A DNA stretch of 39,813 bases, taken from NCBI GenBank assembly GCA_011052215.1, contig DRJK01000078.1, forward strand, positions 1 to 39,813. The letters run 5' to 3'. Under the pieces are notes generated by a model that worked only from the letters and a program-made list of their open reading frames with translations, searched no databases and was not told where the DNA came from. This document shows positions 1-6,172 of this stretch, piece by piece (position 1 is the stretch's first letter; each line of letters starts with the position of its first letter). Source of the DNA: Gammaproteobacteria bacterium. GTDB lineage: Bacteria; Pseudomonadota; Gammaproteobacteria; JAADHQ01. A program made the translations under genes and the position numbers.

Positions 1-1
1 A

Positions 2-322
2 TATAAGGTCATCTGGTCAATGATTGCCGAAGGAGACTTGATTTCAATCATCAAGTACATTCATTCCAATAATCCAGTCGCAGCGAAGAACAGTCTAAAA
101 AAGATAAAATCCAAAGCATCAAATCTAAATAGTTTTCCTCAGCGGGGGCGCATTGTTCCAGAGCTTAAAGAAAACGGCATTCTTCAGTATCGAGAGCTTA
201 TAGTTGCTCCTTGGAGAATAATCTATCGAATCTCAGACTCCAATGTATATGTACTGTCGGTCATTGACTCACGACGGAATGTTGAAGATATCCTGCTTCA
301 CCGACTTGTGAGAGTAAAATAA
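2..322 (+). CDS. RelE/ParE-family toxin, 5' end outside the window
   Basis: The reading frame is open from base 2, and the residues before the first internal Met read Y-K-V-I-W-S, which is how ParE-type toxins usually begin. The true start is therefore probably a codon or so outside the window, not the ATG at 20. The protein has the family hallmarks: an N-terminal helical hairpin, a central FPQRGR stretch, then YRELIVAPWRIIYRI and VLSVIDSRR near the C-terminus. These toxins either cleave ribosome-bound mRNA (RelE) or poison gyrase (ParE), and the sequence does not show which. The antitoxin should lie just upstream, outside the window. The stop codon is directly followed by an attC-like hairpin, as expected for an integron gene cassette. 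Family call is secure; target is not. Confidence 0.85.
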   Translation, partial: YKVIWSMIAEGDLISIIKYIHSNNPVAAKNSLKKIKSKASNLNSFPQRGRIVPELKENGILQYRELIVAPWRIIYRISDSNVYVLSVIDSRRNVEDILLHRLVRVK

Positions 323-439
323 TGCTAACAAAAAGTTCAACCTGACATGTTTTACAACACGCCTTTTTGTGGTTCGCTCCGCTCAGTATTCCACAAAAAC
401 ACACGTTGTAGAACATGCAGGTTAACTAATCGTTAGGGC
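323..439 (+). repeat. Integron attC-like recombination site
   Basis: A long imperfect inverted repeat starts one base after the ParE stop codon. Outer core boxes are TGCTAAC (323-329) and GTTAGGG (432-438). The next inner pair is AACCTG (339-344) with CAGGTT (418-423). A stretch around ACATGTTTTACAAC pairs with GTTGTAGAACATG with unpaired bases, and a perfect 9-bp inner stem (364-372 with 391-399) closes an 18-nt loop. This nested, bulged layout with a terminal GTTRRRY-like box is typical of attC sites in chromosomal integrons. The left core box deviates from RYYYAAC, so the call rests on overall architecture. Confidence 0.72.
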
Positions 440-442
440 GGT

Positions 443-850
443 CTATAGCTGAGAGAGGTAATCTGATACGGATATGGCAGTAGATGGGAATACGCGCAAT
501 ATTGTTTTATCTTGAGTCACTAATTTTGTATCAAAATGATGAGCAAGTGCAACAAACTCACAGTCGTATGATGAACAGTTACTTTCATCTATGAGTGTGA
601 GTATCTGTGATGATGAAACGTCATATTCATTTTGAATTATAATTGACTCAGCGGTATCTTGAATCTGCATTGCTTTTTCCAGGCTGATAATCTTCTTTCT
701 AAGGTAAAGCGCCATGACGTTACGAAATTCACTTTTCCAAAGTATGGGGGCTGCCCAATCAGGATCAATTTTATAAAGGCTTTCAACTGAATCTGTATAT
801 GAAGTCGGGAGTAGAAGATAAGAAATAATATTAGTATCAGCAATAATCAT
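443..850 (-). CDS. PIN-domain VapC-type toxin
   Basis: A 135-residue PIN-domain protein, predicted to be a metal-dependent ribonuclease toxin of the VapC type. The acidic PIN residues are visible: Asp5 in the opening IIADTN motif, Glu41 in KSEFRN, Asp96 in SSYDCEFVALA and Asp114 in VTQDK. It overlaps the antitoxin gene upstream by 4 bp (ATGA), so the pair is translationally coupled. It is transcribed opposite to the neighbouring ParE gene and, if the attC-like site is real, lies inverted inside its cassette. That is known for toxin-antitoxin cassettes with their own promoter. Lower GC than the flagellar block supports separate origin. VapC enzymes usually cut tRNA or rRNA; the target here is unknown. 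Confidence 0.87.
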   Translation of the reverse strand: MIIADTNIISYLLLPTSYTDSVESLYKIDPDWAAPILWKSEFRNVMALYLRKKIISLEKAMQIQDTAESIIIQNEYDVSSSQILTLIDESNCSSYDCEFVALAHHFDTKLVTQDKTILRVFPSTAISVSDYLSQL

Positions 851-1089
851 GGCCTTCCTTCATTTATGGCTTGGTCAATATCTTCTGCTGTAATGGTGTT
901 AGGTTTAATCTGAGAGCGAATAGCTCGAATTGTGCTAAGTCGTTCATCCGGGCTGATTCGCTTAGGAAGTAGAGAACGTTTCAGGCACACGATGACCTCA
1001 CTATTAATGCTTCTATGATGTTGTTTTGCAATGTTTTTTAGCTCATCGTAGAGATCGTCAGGGATATTCTTTATGGTCAAGGCAGGCAT
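847..1089 (-). CDS. Ribbon-helix-helix antitoxin, VapB/FitA-like
   Basis: About 80 residues starting MPALTIKNIPDDLYDEL, an Arc/FitA-type ribbon-helix-helix DNA-binding domain, followed by a C-terminal segment ending in a helix (ITAEDIDQAINEGRP) of the kind that wraps and blocks a PIN toxin. An upstream ATG at 1104 is in frame, but the bases around it (ATGGAGAAC) form a good ribosome binding site GGAGA for the ATG at 1089, so 1089 is preferred. It is the first gene of the antitoxin-toxin operon, and is probably autoregulated through the palindrome in its promoter. Confidence 0.85.
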   Translation of the reverse strand: MPALTIKNIPDDLYDELKNIAKQHHRSINSEVIVCLKRSLLPKRISPDERLSTIRAIRSQIKPNTITAEDIDQAINEGRP

Positions 1090-1125
1090 AGTACAGTTCT
1101 CCATTAATCAATTACGCATGGTTGC

Positions 1126-1154
1126 ATTATGGTTGCGAAACGCAACTTAGTCAA
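1126..1154 (-). promoter_or_regulatory. Promoter and operator of the vapBC-like operon
   Basis: On the minus strand TTGACT (1149-1154) and CATAAT (1126-1131) are separated by exactly 17 bp, a good sigma-70 promoter about 37 bp ahead of the antitoxin start. The spacer holds a perfect 15-nt palindrome, GTTGCG-AAA-CGCAAC (1132-1146), placed where a bound ribbon-helix-helix antitoxin would block RNA polymerase. Assignment as the antitoxin operator is inference from position. Confidence 0.7.
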
Positions 1155-1171
1155 GTGGCTGTGGCAAATAT

Positions 1172-1195
1172 GCCCTAACAAATGCATCCAAGGGT
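1172..1195 (+). repeat. Half attC-like site, right half missing
   Basis: GCCCTAAC (1172-1179) is the exact reverse complement of GTTAGGGC (432-439) at the other end of the vapBC segment. That is the relation expected between the two ends of one integron cassette. The bases after it (AAATGCATCCAAGG) look like the left arm of an attC, but no complementary right arm or GTTAGGC-like box follows before the inverted-repeat element at 1226. The site therefore looks truncated. Confidence 0.45.
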
Positions 1196-1225
1196 CTTTC
1201 AAACCTGTCGGGGCTTTTGCAAAAA

Positions 1226-1346
1226 GTAAAAGGGGACGTAACTATTTTATAGGGTGTGGAATAGCCGTTGAATATATATTATGACAGGGAAGCTTTATGC
1301 CAAGGAAATCACGCATACTGGAATAAAATAGTTACGTCCCCTTTAC
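1226..1346. mobile_element. 121-bp inverted-repeat (MITE-like) element with transposase-start remnant
   Basis: Nearly perfect 24-25 bp terminal inverted repeats, 1226-1250 and 1323-1346, differ by one base in an A/T run; the shared core is GGGGACGTAACTATTTTAT. Between them an ATG at 1297 opens a nine-codon frame, MPRKSRILE, that stops inside the right repeat. MPRKSRI closely resembles the first residues of REP-associated Y1 tyrosine transposases (IS200-like TnpA_REP). I infer an internally deleted, non-autonomous derivative. No obvious target duplication is seen. Confidence 0.6.
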
Positions 1347-1377
1347 CTGTTCTGGATTGCAGGAAGGAAAAAGAAAT

Positions 1378-2049
1378 ATGAAAAGAAAAACGCTTATGTC
1401 CTGGAGTAGTGGAAAAGACAGCGCGTGGGCGTTACATAAATTACAGCAAAATCCGGAGATTGATTTGGTTGGTCTCTTCTGTACGGTTAATAAAAAATTT
1501 GATCGTATAGCCATGCACGGCGTAAGGGTTGAGCTTTTGCAAAAACAGGCAAGGAGTATTGGCCTCCCTCTGGATATTATCGAAATACCCTATCCATGCA
1601 GTAATGCCGAATACGAAAAAATAATGGGCCAATTCGTTAAAACAGCGATAAACAACAATATTGAGCATTTTGCGTTTGGTGATTTATTTCTTGAAGATGT
1701 GCGTAGCTATAGGGAAGAAAAATTAAAAGGTTCTGGAATAAAACCTGTTTTCCCTGTCTGGGGTATACCGACAGACAAGTTATTAAGAGAAATGATTAGC
1801 GGTGGTTTAAGAACAGTGATTACCTGCATCGACCCCAGACAAATTTCGGAAGAATTTGTTGGCAGGGAGCTCGATGAAAATTTCTTGTGCTCCTTGCCAA
1901 AAGAAGTGGACCCCTGTGGTGAAAATGGGGAATTCCATAGTTTTGTTTTTGATGGCCCAATGTTTAAAGAGAAAATAGACATTTTTGTAGGTGATGTTGT
2001 TCATCGTGATGATTTTATATTTGCTGATATTTTATCCAAAAACATATAG
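1378..2049 (+). CDS. ATP-pyrophosphatase-like protein, DUF71/Dph6-like
   Basis: A 223-residue protein of the PP-loop adenine nucleotide alpha-hydrolase fold. The N-terminal motif SWSSGKDSAW (residues 8-17) is the SGGxDS-type pyrophosphate loop. The C-terminal DPCGENGEFHSFVFDGP is the hallmark of the DUF71 family, which includes eukaryotic and archaeal diphthine-ammonia ligase. Bacteria lack diphthamide, so this copy probably adenylates and modifies some other substrate; some bacterial DUF71 genes are linked to cobalamin salvage, but nothing here supports that. The ATG at 1378 follows AGGAAGG at good spacing; an in-frame TTG at 1357 lies upstream of that binding site and is unlikely. It is the only plus-strand gene beside the flagellar block and converges with it. 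Confidence 0.85.
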   Translation: MKRKTLMSWSSGKDSAWALHKLQQNPEIDLVGLFCTVNKKFDRIAMHGVRVELLQKQARSIGLPLDIIEIPYPCSNAEYEKIMGQFVKTAINNNIEHFAFGDLFLEDVRSYREEKLKGSGIKPVFPVWGIPTDKLLREMISGGLRTVITCIDPRQISEEFVGRELDENFLCSLPKEVDPCGENGEFHSFVFDGPMFKEKIDIFVGDVVHRDDFIFADILSKNI

Positions 2050-2141
2050 CACATAGAGGGTTCCGGCATGTAAATTAAAAACATGGTGGTATGTTGCAGC
2101 AATCGCGCTCTGATCCACTACAGAATATGCCCGCATTCTCC

Positions 2142-2169
2142 GGAAAAAAAGAAGGGGCCCGAAGGCCCC
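2142..2169 (-). terminator. Rho-independent terminator of the chemotaxis operon
   Basis: On the minus strand GGGGCC-TTCG-GGCCCC (2154-2169) forms a GC-rich stem with a stable UUCG tetraloop, followed by TTCTTTTTTTCC. It lies about 70 bp after the DUF2802 stop codon and marks the end of the flagellar/chemotaxis block. There is no T-run on the plus-strand side, so it is not an efficient terminator for the convergent ATPase-like gene. Confidence 0.9.
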
Positions 2170-2237
2170 AAAGGAGGATGGTACTACTAACTTGCTACTG
2201 CTTACATCCACGGAGAGTGAATTTGCTACTAAATTTA

Positions 2238-2654
2238 TTAATGTATCTTTCTGTTCGGCTGTTCGGCTGTTTTCTGTGAACCATGAATCATCATAATCAG
2301 ATTTGCCTCACCCTTACTCAGATTGCAGATGGAGATAAGGTCGTCAATACTGGAACCCTTTTGCACCATGCGGATTGCCTGTTCATATGGACGCTCGCCA
2401 TTACTGTTGTTTTCCAGCTGTTCCTGTCTTTCAATAATTCTTCGGGTACGGGTTTCCAGTTTATATATTCGCGAATCACCACCCACTGCACCGGAAAACA
2501 GTGCGCTCACATCATTTTTTAATGCCTCGGTGATAGTGATTTGCGTTGCTAATGTTCGACGCAACTGCGCAAACTTGACCAGCCCAATGACAATCAGTAA
2601 TGGCATTAATGCCAGGGCAGTTGTCATTCCCGCCAACACTATTTCTTCAGACAT
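2238..2654 (-). CDS. DUF2802 family membrane protein
   Basis: A 138-residue protein with one N-terminal membrane segment (about residues 5-26), a helical, probably coiled-coil middle, and a C-terminal block RPYEQAIRMVQKGSSIDDL...LSKGEANLI that is the DUF2802 signature. Members of this family commonly sit after cheW at the end of polar-flagellum clusters in gammaproteobacteria; their role is unknown. An ATG at 2678 is in frame, but it lies inside the small ORF that ends at 2665. GAAGGTG, just upstream of 2654, is a better ribosome binding site, so 2654 is preferred. Last gene before the terminator. Confidence 0.8.
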   Translation of the reverse strand: MSEEIVLAGMTTALALMPLLIVIGLVKFAQLRRTLATQITITEALKNDVSALFSGAVGGDSRIYKLETRTRRIIERQEQLENNSNGERPYEQAIRMVQKGSSIDDLISICNLSKGEANLIMMIHGSQKTAEQPNRKIH

Positions 2655-2664
2655 AAACACACCT

Positions 2665-2838
2665 TCAAACATACTCATCTATTTCGCCGTCATGGTCACT
2701 TTGTGGCTGTTTTTTCTGGTCGATCCCGGCTTGCTCTTGTTCACTATCGGTTTCCCGATTACGTTGTTTCGGGTTTTTTTCGTCCGGTCTTTTATGCCAT
2801 GTAGGTCTAACCGGGTTTATATTCGGTAGATCATCCAT
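2665..2838 (-). CDS. Small conserved-looking ORF between cheW and DUF2802 gene
   Basis: A 57-residue reading frame with AAGGAA just upstream of its ATG, starting 15 bp after the cheW stop and ending 10 bp before the preferred DUF2802 start. It therefore fills the gap in the operon almost exactly. The product starts MDDLPNINPVRPTWHKRP, is very rich in charged and polar residues (K, E, D, Q, R), has no hydrophobic segment, and ends GEIDEYV. From memory, short proline- and charge-rich ORFs with an IDEY-like end occur at this place in related flagellar clusters, but I cannot verify that here. Function unknown. It is likely intrinsically disordered and might act with CheW or the DUF2802 protein. 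Confidence 0.65.
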   Translation of the reverse strand: MDDLPNINPVRPTWHKRPDEKNPKQRNRETDSEQEQAGIDQKKQPQSDHDGEIDEYV

Positions 2839-2853
2839 AATTCCTTTGATGTA

Positions 2854-3330
2854 TCAAAAACTGTCAAGTTCATTCCATTCTTCGTCGGTTAACAGTTTAT
2901 TGATGTCGATCAGGATCAACAGGTTGCCATCCAGTGTCGCGACCCCTTCTATATATTTGGAGCTGTCATCATTTCCGACGTTGGGCGAGGTCTCTATCTG
3001 GTCTGCCTTCAGGTCTACGACCTCGGCTACACTGTCTACCAGGATACCAACGACATTGTTATCTGATTCAAGGATAACAATACGTGTTGAGTCACTATTC
3101 TCGGCCTGTGGCAGTCCGAACCGCGAACGGGTATTGATAACGGTGACAACATTGCCGCGCAGGTTAATAATGCCCATGACATAGTGCGGTGCGCCGGGAA
3201 CCGGGGCAATTTCTGTAACCCGCAGTACTTCCTGTACCTGCATGACACGTATCCCATAGGTCTCATTATCGAGTTTATATGTAACCCATTGAATTACTGG
3301 ATCATATTCGCTATCTACGGCCTGGCTCAT
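2854..3330 (-). CDS. cheW: Chemotaxis coupling protein CheW
   Basis: A 158-residue single-domain CheW protein, the usual length. It links receptors to the P5 domain of CheA in the chemosensory array. Visible family features are the opening strand QWVTYKLDNETYGIRV, the VPGAPHYVMGIINLRG motif (about residues 43-58) and the SRFGLP and VGILVDSVAEVV segments. The start is supported by AGGA a few bases upstream. A 161-bp gap separates it from parP, and a weak sigma-54-like box lies there, so cheW may be partly independent of the long upstream operon. Confidence 0.95.
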   Translation of the reverse strand: MSQAVDSEYDPVIQWVTYKLDNETYGIRVMQVQEVLRVTEIAPVPGAPHYVMGIINLRGNVVTVINTRSRFGLPQAENSDSTRIVILESDNNVVGILVDSVAEVVDLKADQIETSPNVGNDDSSKYIEGVATLDGNLLILIDINKLLTDEEWNELDSF

Positions 3331-3432
3331 GTTCCTGCTCCATTGATTTTTCAGTTTTATGGTGCTTTACGAACGGGTTTCGTGAACGCCGTTGTCAATA
3401 TATGGTCACCATTCGTTATTGATATAAAATAA

Positions 3433-3448
3433 AGCATAATTCATGCCA
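3433..3448 (-). promoter_or_regulatory. Possible sigma-54 promoter upstream of cheW
   Basis: TGGCAT-N5-ATGCT on the minus strand keeps the invariant GG and GC with the correct 10-bp separation (consensus TGGCAC-N5-TTGCW). It lies about 100 bp ahead of cheW, in the largest gap within this part of the cluster. Two mismatches make it weaker than the fliK or fliL sites. Confidence 0.42.
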
Positions 3449-3491
3449 TTTAATATATTTTGTGGCCTGCCTATGCACCCTTTAATGATAA

Positions 3492-4214
3492 TCAGCCTGG
3501 TTCACCTTCAACCAGCATCTCTGCCAGGGCATCGGTATCCAGTAATGCGCACAACCGTTCGGAGACTGTCCCGGCCAGCCAGCATCGCCTGCCTTCAGCA
3601 GTGCGCCAGCGAACATCCTTTTGCTTAAGGGTGATCACCTCTCCAATCTCATCACAGGCCAGCCCCCAGCGACCTTCATCCATCAACAGGATCTTCTCAA
3701 CTCTCTTCTCTGCGGCAGGTGCATTTGCTCGCTGGGCAGGCGGCAGAATAACCTGCGCGGTATCCATCACCTGGACATTTTTATCAAGGTGACGAAGCAG
3801 CCCCAGAAATGCAAGGGAGTGTCCCGGCATCGGTGTGAGTTCATGGCTCCACGGTATCACCCCGTTCAAATTCACCAGGGGTACGGCCAGGGTTACACCG
3901 GCGACATTGAACAACAGACACTGAAACTCATGTTCTGCCCAGACCGGAATTTGCGGAACTGCGCTCTCATTCTCTGCTTTTTCCCCGGTAACTTCTGCGA
4001 CTTCACTTTGCATTTCCCCGGCCAGGGGGTCTTCTACCTGTGCTTCCTCTACTGGCTGAGGTAATTCAACTGTTTCCTGATGACATGGAAAGGCTTCAAC
4101 AATGTTTGAAGGCTTTTCTTCGGCCAGCGTATCGGGCACTTCACTCAACAGGTCTTCAAGATAGGCCATGACGGCCATCTGTTGTTCCATCAATACGGGT
4201 TTACGGTTACTCAT
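3492..4214 (-). CDS. parP: CheW-domain array-localization protein ParP-like
   Basis: A 240-residue protein. The N-terminal half (to about 120) is acidic and low-complexity with many E, P and V; the C-terminal half (about 130-238) is a divergent CheW-like domain beginning FQCLLFNVAGVTLAVPL. This layout, and its place directly after a ParA-like ATPase gene with a 4-bp ATGA overlap, matches Vibrio ParP and Pseudomonas PA1463. In Vibrio, ParP joins the CheA array through its CheW-like (AIF) domain and tethers it to the ParC pole marker. It lacks the strict VPxxPxxxxGxxNLRG motif of true CheW. Name assigned from context and architecture. Confidence 0.78.
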   Translation of the reverse strand: MSNRKPVLMEQQMAVMAYLEDLLSEVPDTLAEEKPSNIVEAFPCHQETVELPQPVEEAQVEDPLAGEMQSEVAEVTGEKAENESAVPQIPVWAEHEFQCLLFNVAGVTLAVPLVNLNGVIPWSHELTPMPGHSLAFLGLLRHLDKNVQVMDTAQVILPPAQRANAPAAEKRVEKILLMDEGRWGLACDEIGEVITLKQKDVRWRTAEGRRCWLAGTVSERLCALLDTDALAEMLVEGEPG

Positions 4215-5005
4215 ACGGCTACCACCTGCGGGTTACCCGACTTTCCCTTGATCATATCCTCCAGCAAGGAAGAGTAGGCCCTGGCACCTCGAGTGCTGAC
4301 GCGAAAATGGCTGATTGGAAGGCCGTTGCTACTGCACTCCCTGAAGAGGGTATCGATCGGGATGACAGACCGCCACAAATGTTCAGTGTAATGCTCACGT
4401 AAATATTCGAGGCTGTCTGTTGATGCCCGGGTACGACGATCAAACATGGTCGGAACGATGGTGTAGTTAATGTGGATGGATTTTGCTTTTTCAATCATCT
4501 GTATGGTGTTAAGCATCCGCTCCAGACCTTTCATCGCCAGGAACTCCGTCTGCACCGGGATAACCAGATGATCACAGGCGGCCAGTGCATTAACCATCAA
4601 TACACCCAGCATCGGCGGACAATCAATAAAGACATGTTCGTATTGTTCTGTGATCTGCCTGATTGCATTAATAACCACGAGCCCCATTCCGCTCTTTGTC
4701 CCCAACTGTTTATCGAGGGTCGCTATGGCCGTTGATGCCGGTATCAGATCAAGACCTGCCAGTGATGTTTTGTGTATCAGTGAACGGGTAAAACCATGAC
4801 CGATCTGATCCGCCTGAAAGAGATCATAAAGACTTGGCTGCACACTTTCCGGGTCATAACCAAAATAGGATGTCATTGAACCATGCGGGTCCATGTCAAT
4901 CAGTAAAGTCCTGGAACCGTGAAGCACACACATTCCTGCCAGTGAAACGGCGGTGGTTGTTTTACCCACCCCTCCCTTCTGGTTTGCGATGCTCCATACT
5001 TTCAT
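4211..5005 (-). CDS. parC: ParA-like ATPase ParC, polar positioning of chemotaxis arrays
   Basis: A 264-residue ParA/MinD-family ATPase. It begins MKVWSIANQKGGVGKTT, the deviant Walker A motif of this family, followed by LLIDMDPHGSMTSYFG (Walker A' region) and HVFIDCPPMLGVL (Walker B). Its position between motD and a CheW-like gene matches Vibrio parC and Pseudomonas PA1462, which recruit chemotaxis arrays to the old pole. Its start overlaps the motD stop by 4 bp and its stop overlaps the parP start by 4 bp, so the three are translationally coupled. A plasmid or chromosome partition role is unlikely because no parB or parS-like context is present. Confidence 0.86.
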   Translation of the reverse strand: MKVWSIANQKGGVGKTTTAVSLAGMCVLHGSRTLLIDMDPHGSMTSYFGYDPESVQPSLYDLFQADQIGHGFTRSLIHKTSLAGLDLIPASTAIATLDKQLGTKSGMGLVVINAIRQITEQYEHVFIDCPPMLGVLMVNALAACDHLVIPVQTEFLAMKGLERMLNTIQMIEKAKSIHINYTIVPTMFDRRTRASTDSLEYLREHYTEHLWRSVIPIDTLFRECSSNGLPISHFRVSTRGARAYSSLLEDMIKGKSGNPQVVAV

Positions 5006-6141
5006 GGTTGACGCCTTGCCGGTACAGGTGTCGTACCTGCCGGTTGCCCTGCAATATCCGGCTTAGCCGATTTTATTTTTTTATCTCCCGCAATACTATT
5101 GCGCACCGATTGATCACTTGATGTCGGTGATGACCTCACCGTTTTCTGTTTGACTTCCTTTCTGGTTGAAAGCGGTGACACCGGATTGGAAAACCTGGAT
5201 TCACCCACGGGTGAGTCTACCATCCCGGGCACAGACTTTTTGAAGTTGCTGCGGAACCCTTCACGGGCATCTCGCCCTGCCGGTCTGTCGAATGTAATGC
5301 CCTTGTCCATCCTTTTGCCAAGCCGATCAATTGCATCCAGCACACGCGCCTTGTCCCTGAATACCGGGATAAAAATGACAACACGCCGATTCTGCTGCCT
5401 TCCTTTTTCTGTTGTATTATCCGCCAGCGGACGAAACTCACCAAAACCGGTCGCCGACAAACGGCTGGATTGTATCCCCAGCCTTGCAAATAATTGCACG
5501 ACACTGGCTGCTCTGGCTGCTGACAGCTCCCAGTTTGAAGGATAGATATTACTCTGGATCGGGATATTGTCTGTGTATCCCTGCACATTGACATCATGCG
5601 GAAAAGGTTTCAGAACCCGTGCCAGATTCTCCAGTATGGGTATGGCCTGTTTAGATAACCTTGTTCGCCCACTGTTGAACAGGACACTGGTACTGATTTC
5701 TATCTCGACCCCGTATTCGTTGCTCTTGACCTTGATCAACCCTTTATCTGTCAACTCTGCTACCGAGGTACGCATGGCATCAAACAAAATCTTTAAGGGT
5801 TTGTCTCCGGCATCCTTGACCTCGCCGCTTCTTGGCTTGATCACGGGACGTGGGATGTCCGAGCGATCAACAACAACAGGGCGCTTGATCAGTTTGTAGT
5901 CTTTCGGGTCACCGCTTTTGACAACCTGACCAATCTGAATTGGCTCCAGTGCCCGGGCATGCACACTGAATGCATTGGTCAGGGACTCGGACAGAACCCG
6001 GTATTTACCTTCGTTAACAGATGAAACCGCATACATCACGACAAAAAAAGCAAACAACAAGGTAATAAAATCTGCATAGGACACAAGCCATCTGTCATTA
6101 TTGTTGTGTTCAATATTTTGTTTTCGTTGCTTACGTGACAT
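5002..6141 (-). CDS. motD: Flagellar stator protein MotD (MotB family)
   Basis: A 379-residue MotB-type stator subunit that anchors the motor to peptidoglycan. A short basic N-terminus is followed by one membrane segment holding the proton-channel aspartate (Asp24 in SYADFITLLFAFF), then a plug/linker and an OmpA-like peptidoglycan-binding domain (YTDNIPI, LSAARAASVV, GFGEFRPLADN). The ORF is open further upstream to 6246, but that extension overlaps motC and lacks family similarity, so the Met at 6141 is used. After the OmpA domain there is an unusual basic, Ser/Pro/Lys-rich tail of about 110 residues not typical of MotD. Pairs with MotC upstream. Confidence 0.9.
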   Translation of the reverse strand: MSRKQRKQNIEHNNNDRWLVSYADFITLLFAFFVVMYAVSSVNEGKYRVLSESLTNAFSVHARALEPIQIGQVVKSGDPKDYKLIKRPVVVDRSDIPRPVIKPRSGEVKDAGDKPLKILFDAMRTSVAELTDKGLIKVKSNEYGVEIEISTSVLFNSGRTRLSKQAIPILENLARVLKPFPHDVNVQGYTDNIPIQSNIYPSNWELSAARAASVVQLFARLGIQSSRLSATGFGEFRPLADNTTEKGRQQNRRVVIFIPVFRDKARVLDAIDRLGKRMDKGITFDRPAGRDAREGFRSNFKKSVPGMVDSPVGESRFSNPVSPLSTRKEVKQKTVRSSPTSSDQSVRNSIAGDKKIKSAKPDIAGQPAGTTPVPARRQP

Positions 6142-6172
6142 TTTTTGAATACCCGAACAGACGCACCAGACG

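Noticed and set aside
2091-2279. Plus-strand ORF with AGGAGG next to an ATG at 2178
   Set aside because: The AGGAGG abuts the ATG with no spacer, the 33-residue product is an antisense shadow of the DUF2802 end, and it lies across the terminator of the opposite operon.
4211-5005. ParA-like gene as plasmid or chromosome partition ATPase
   Set aside because: No parB or parS sites nearby; its overlaps with motD and a CheW-domain gene fit the chemotaxis-array ParC instead.
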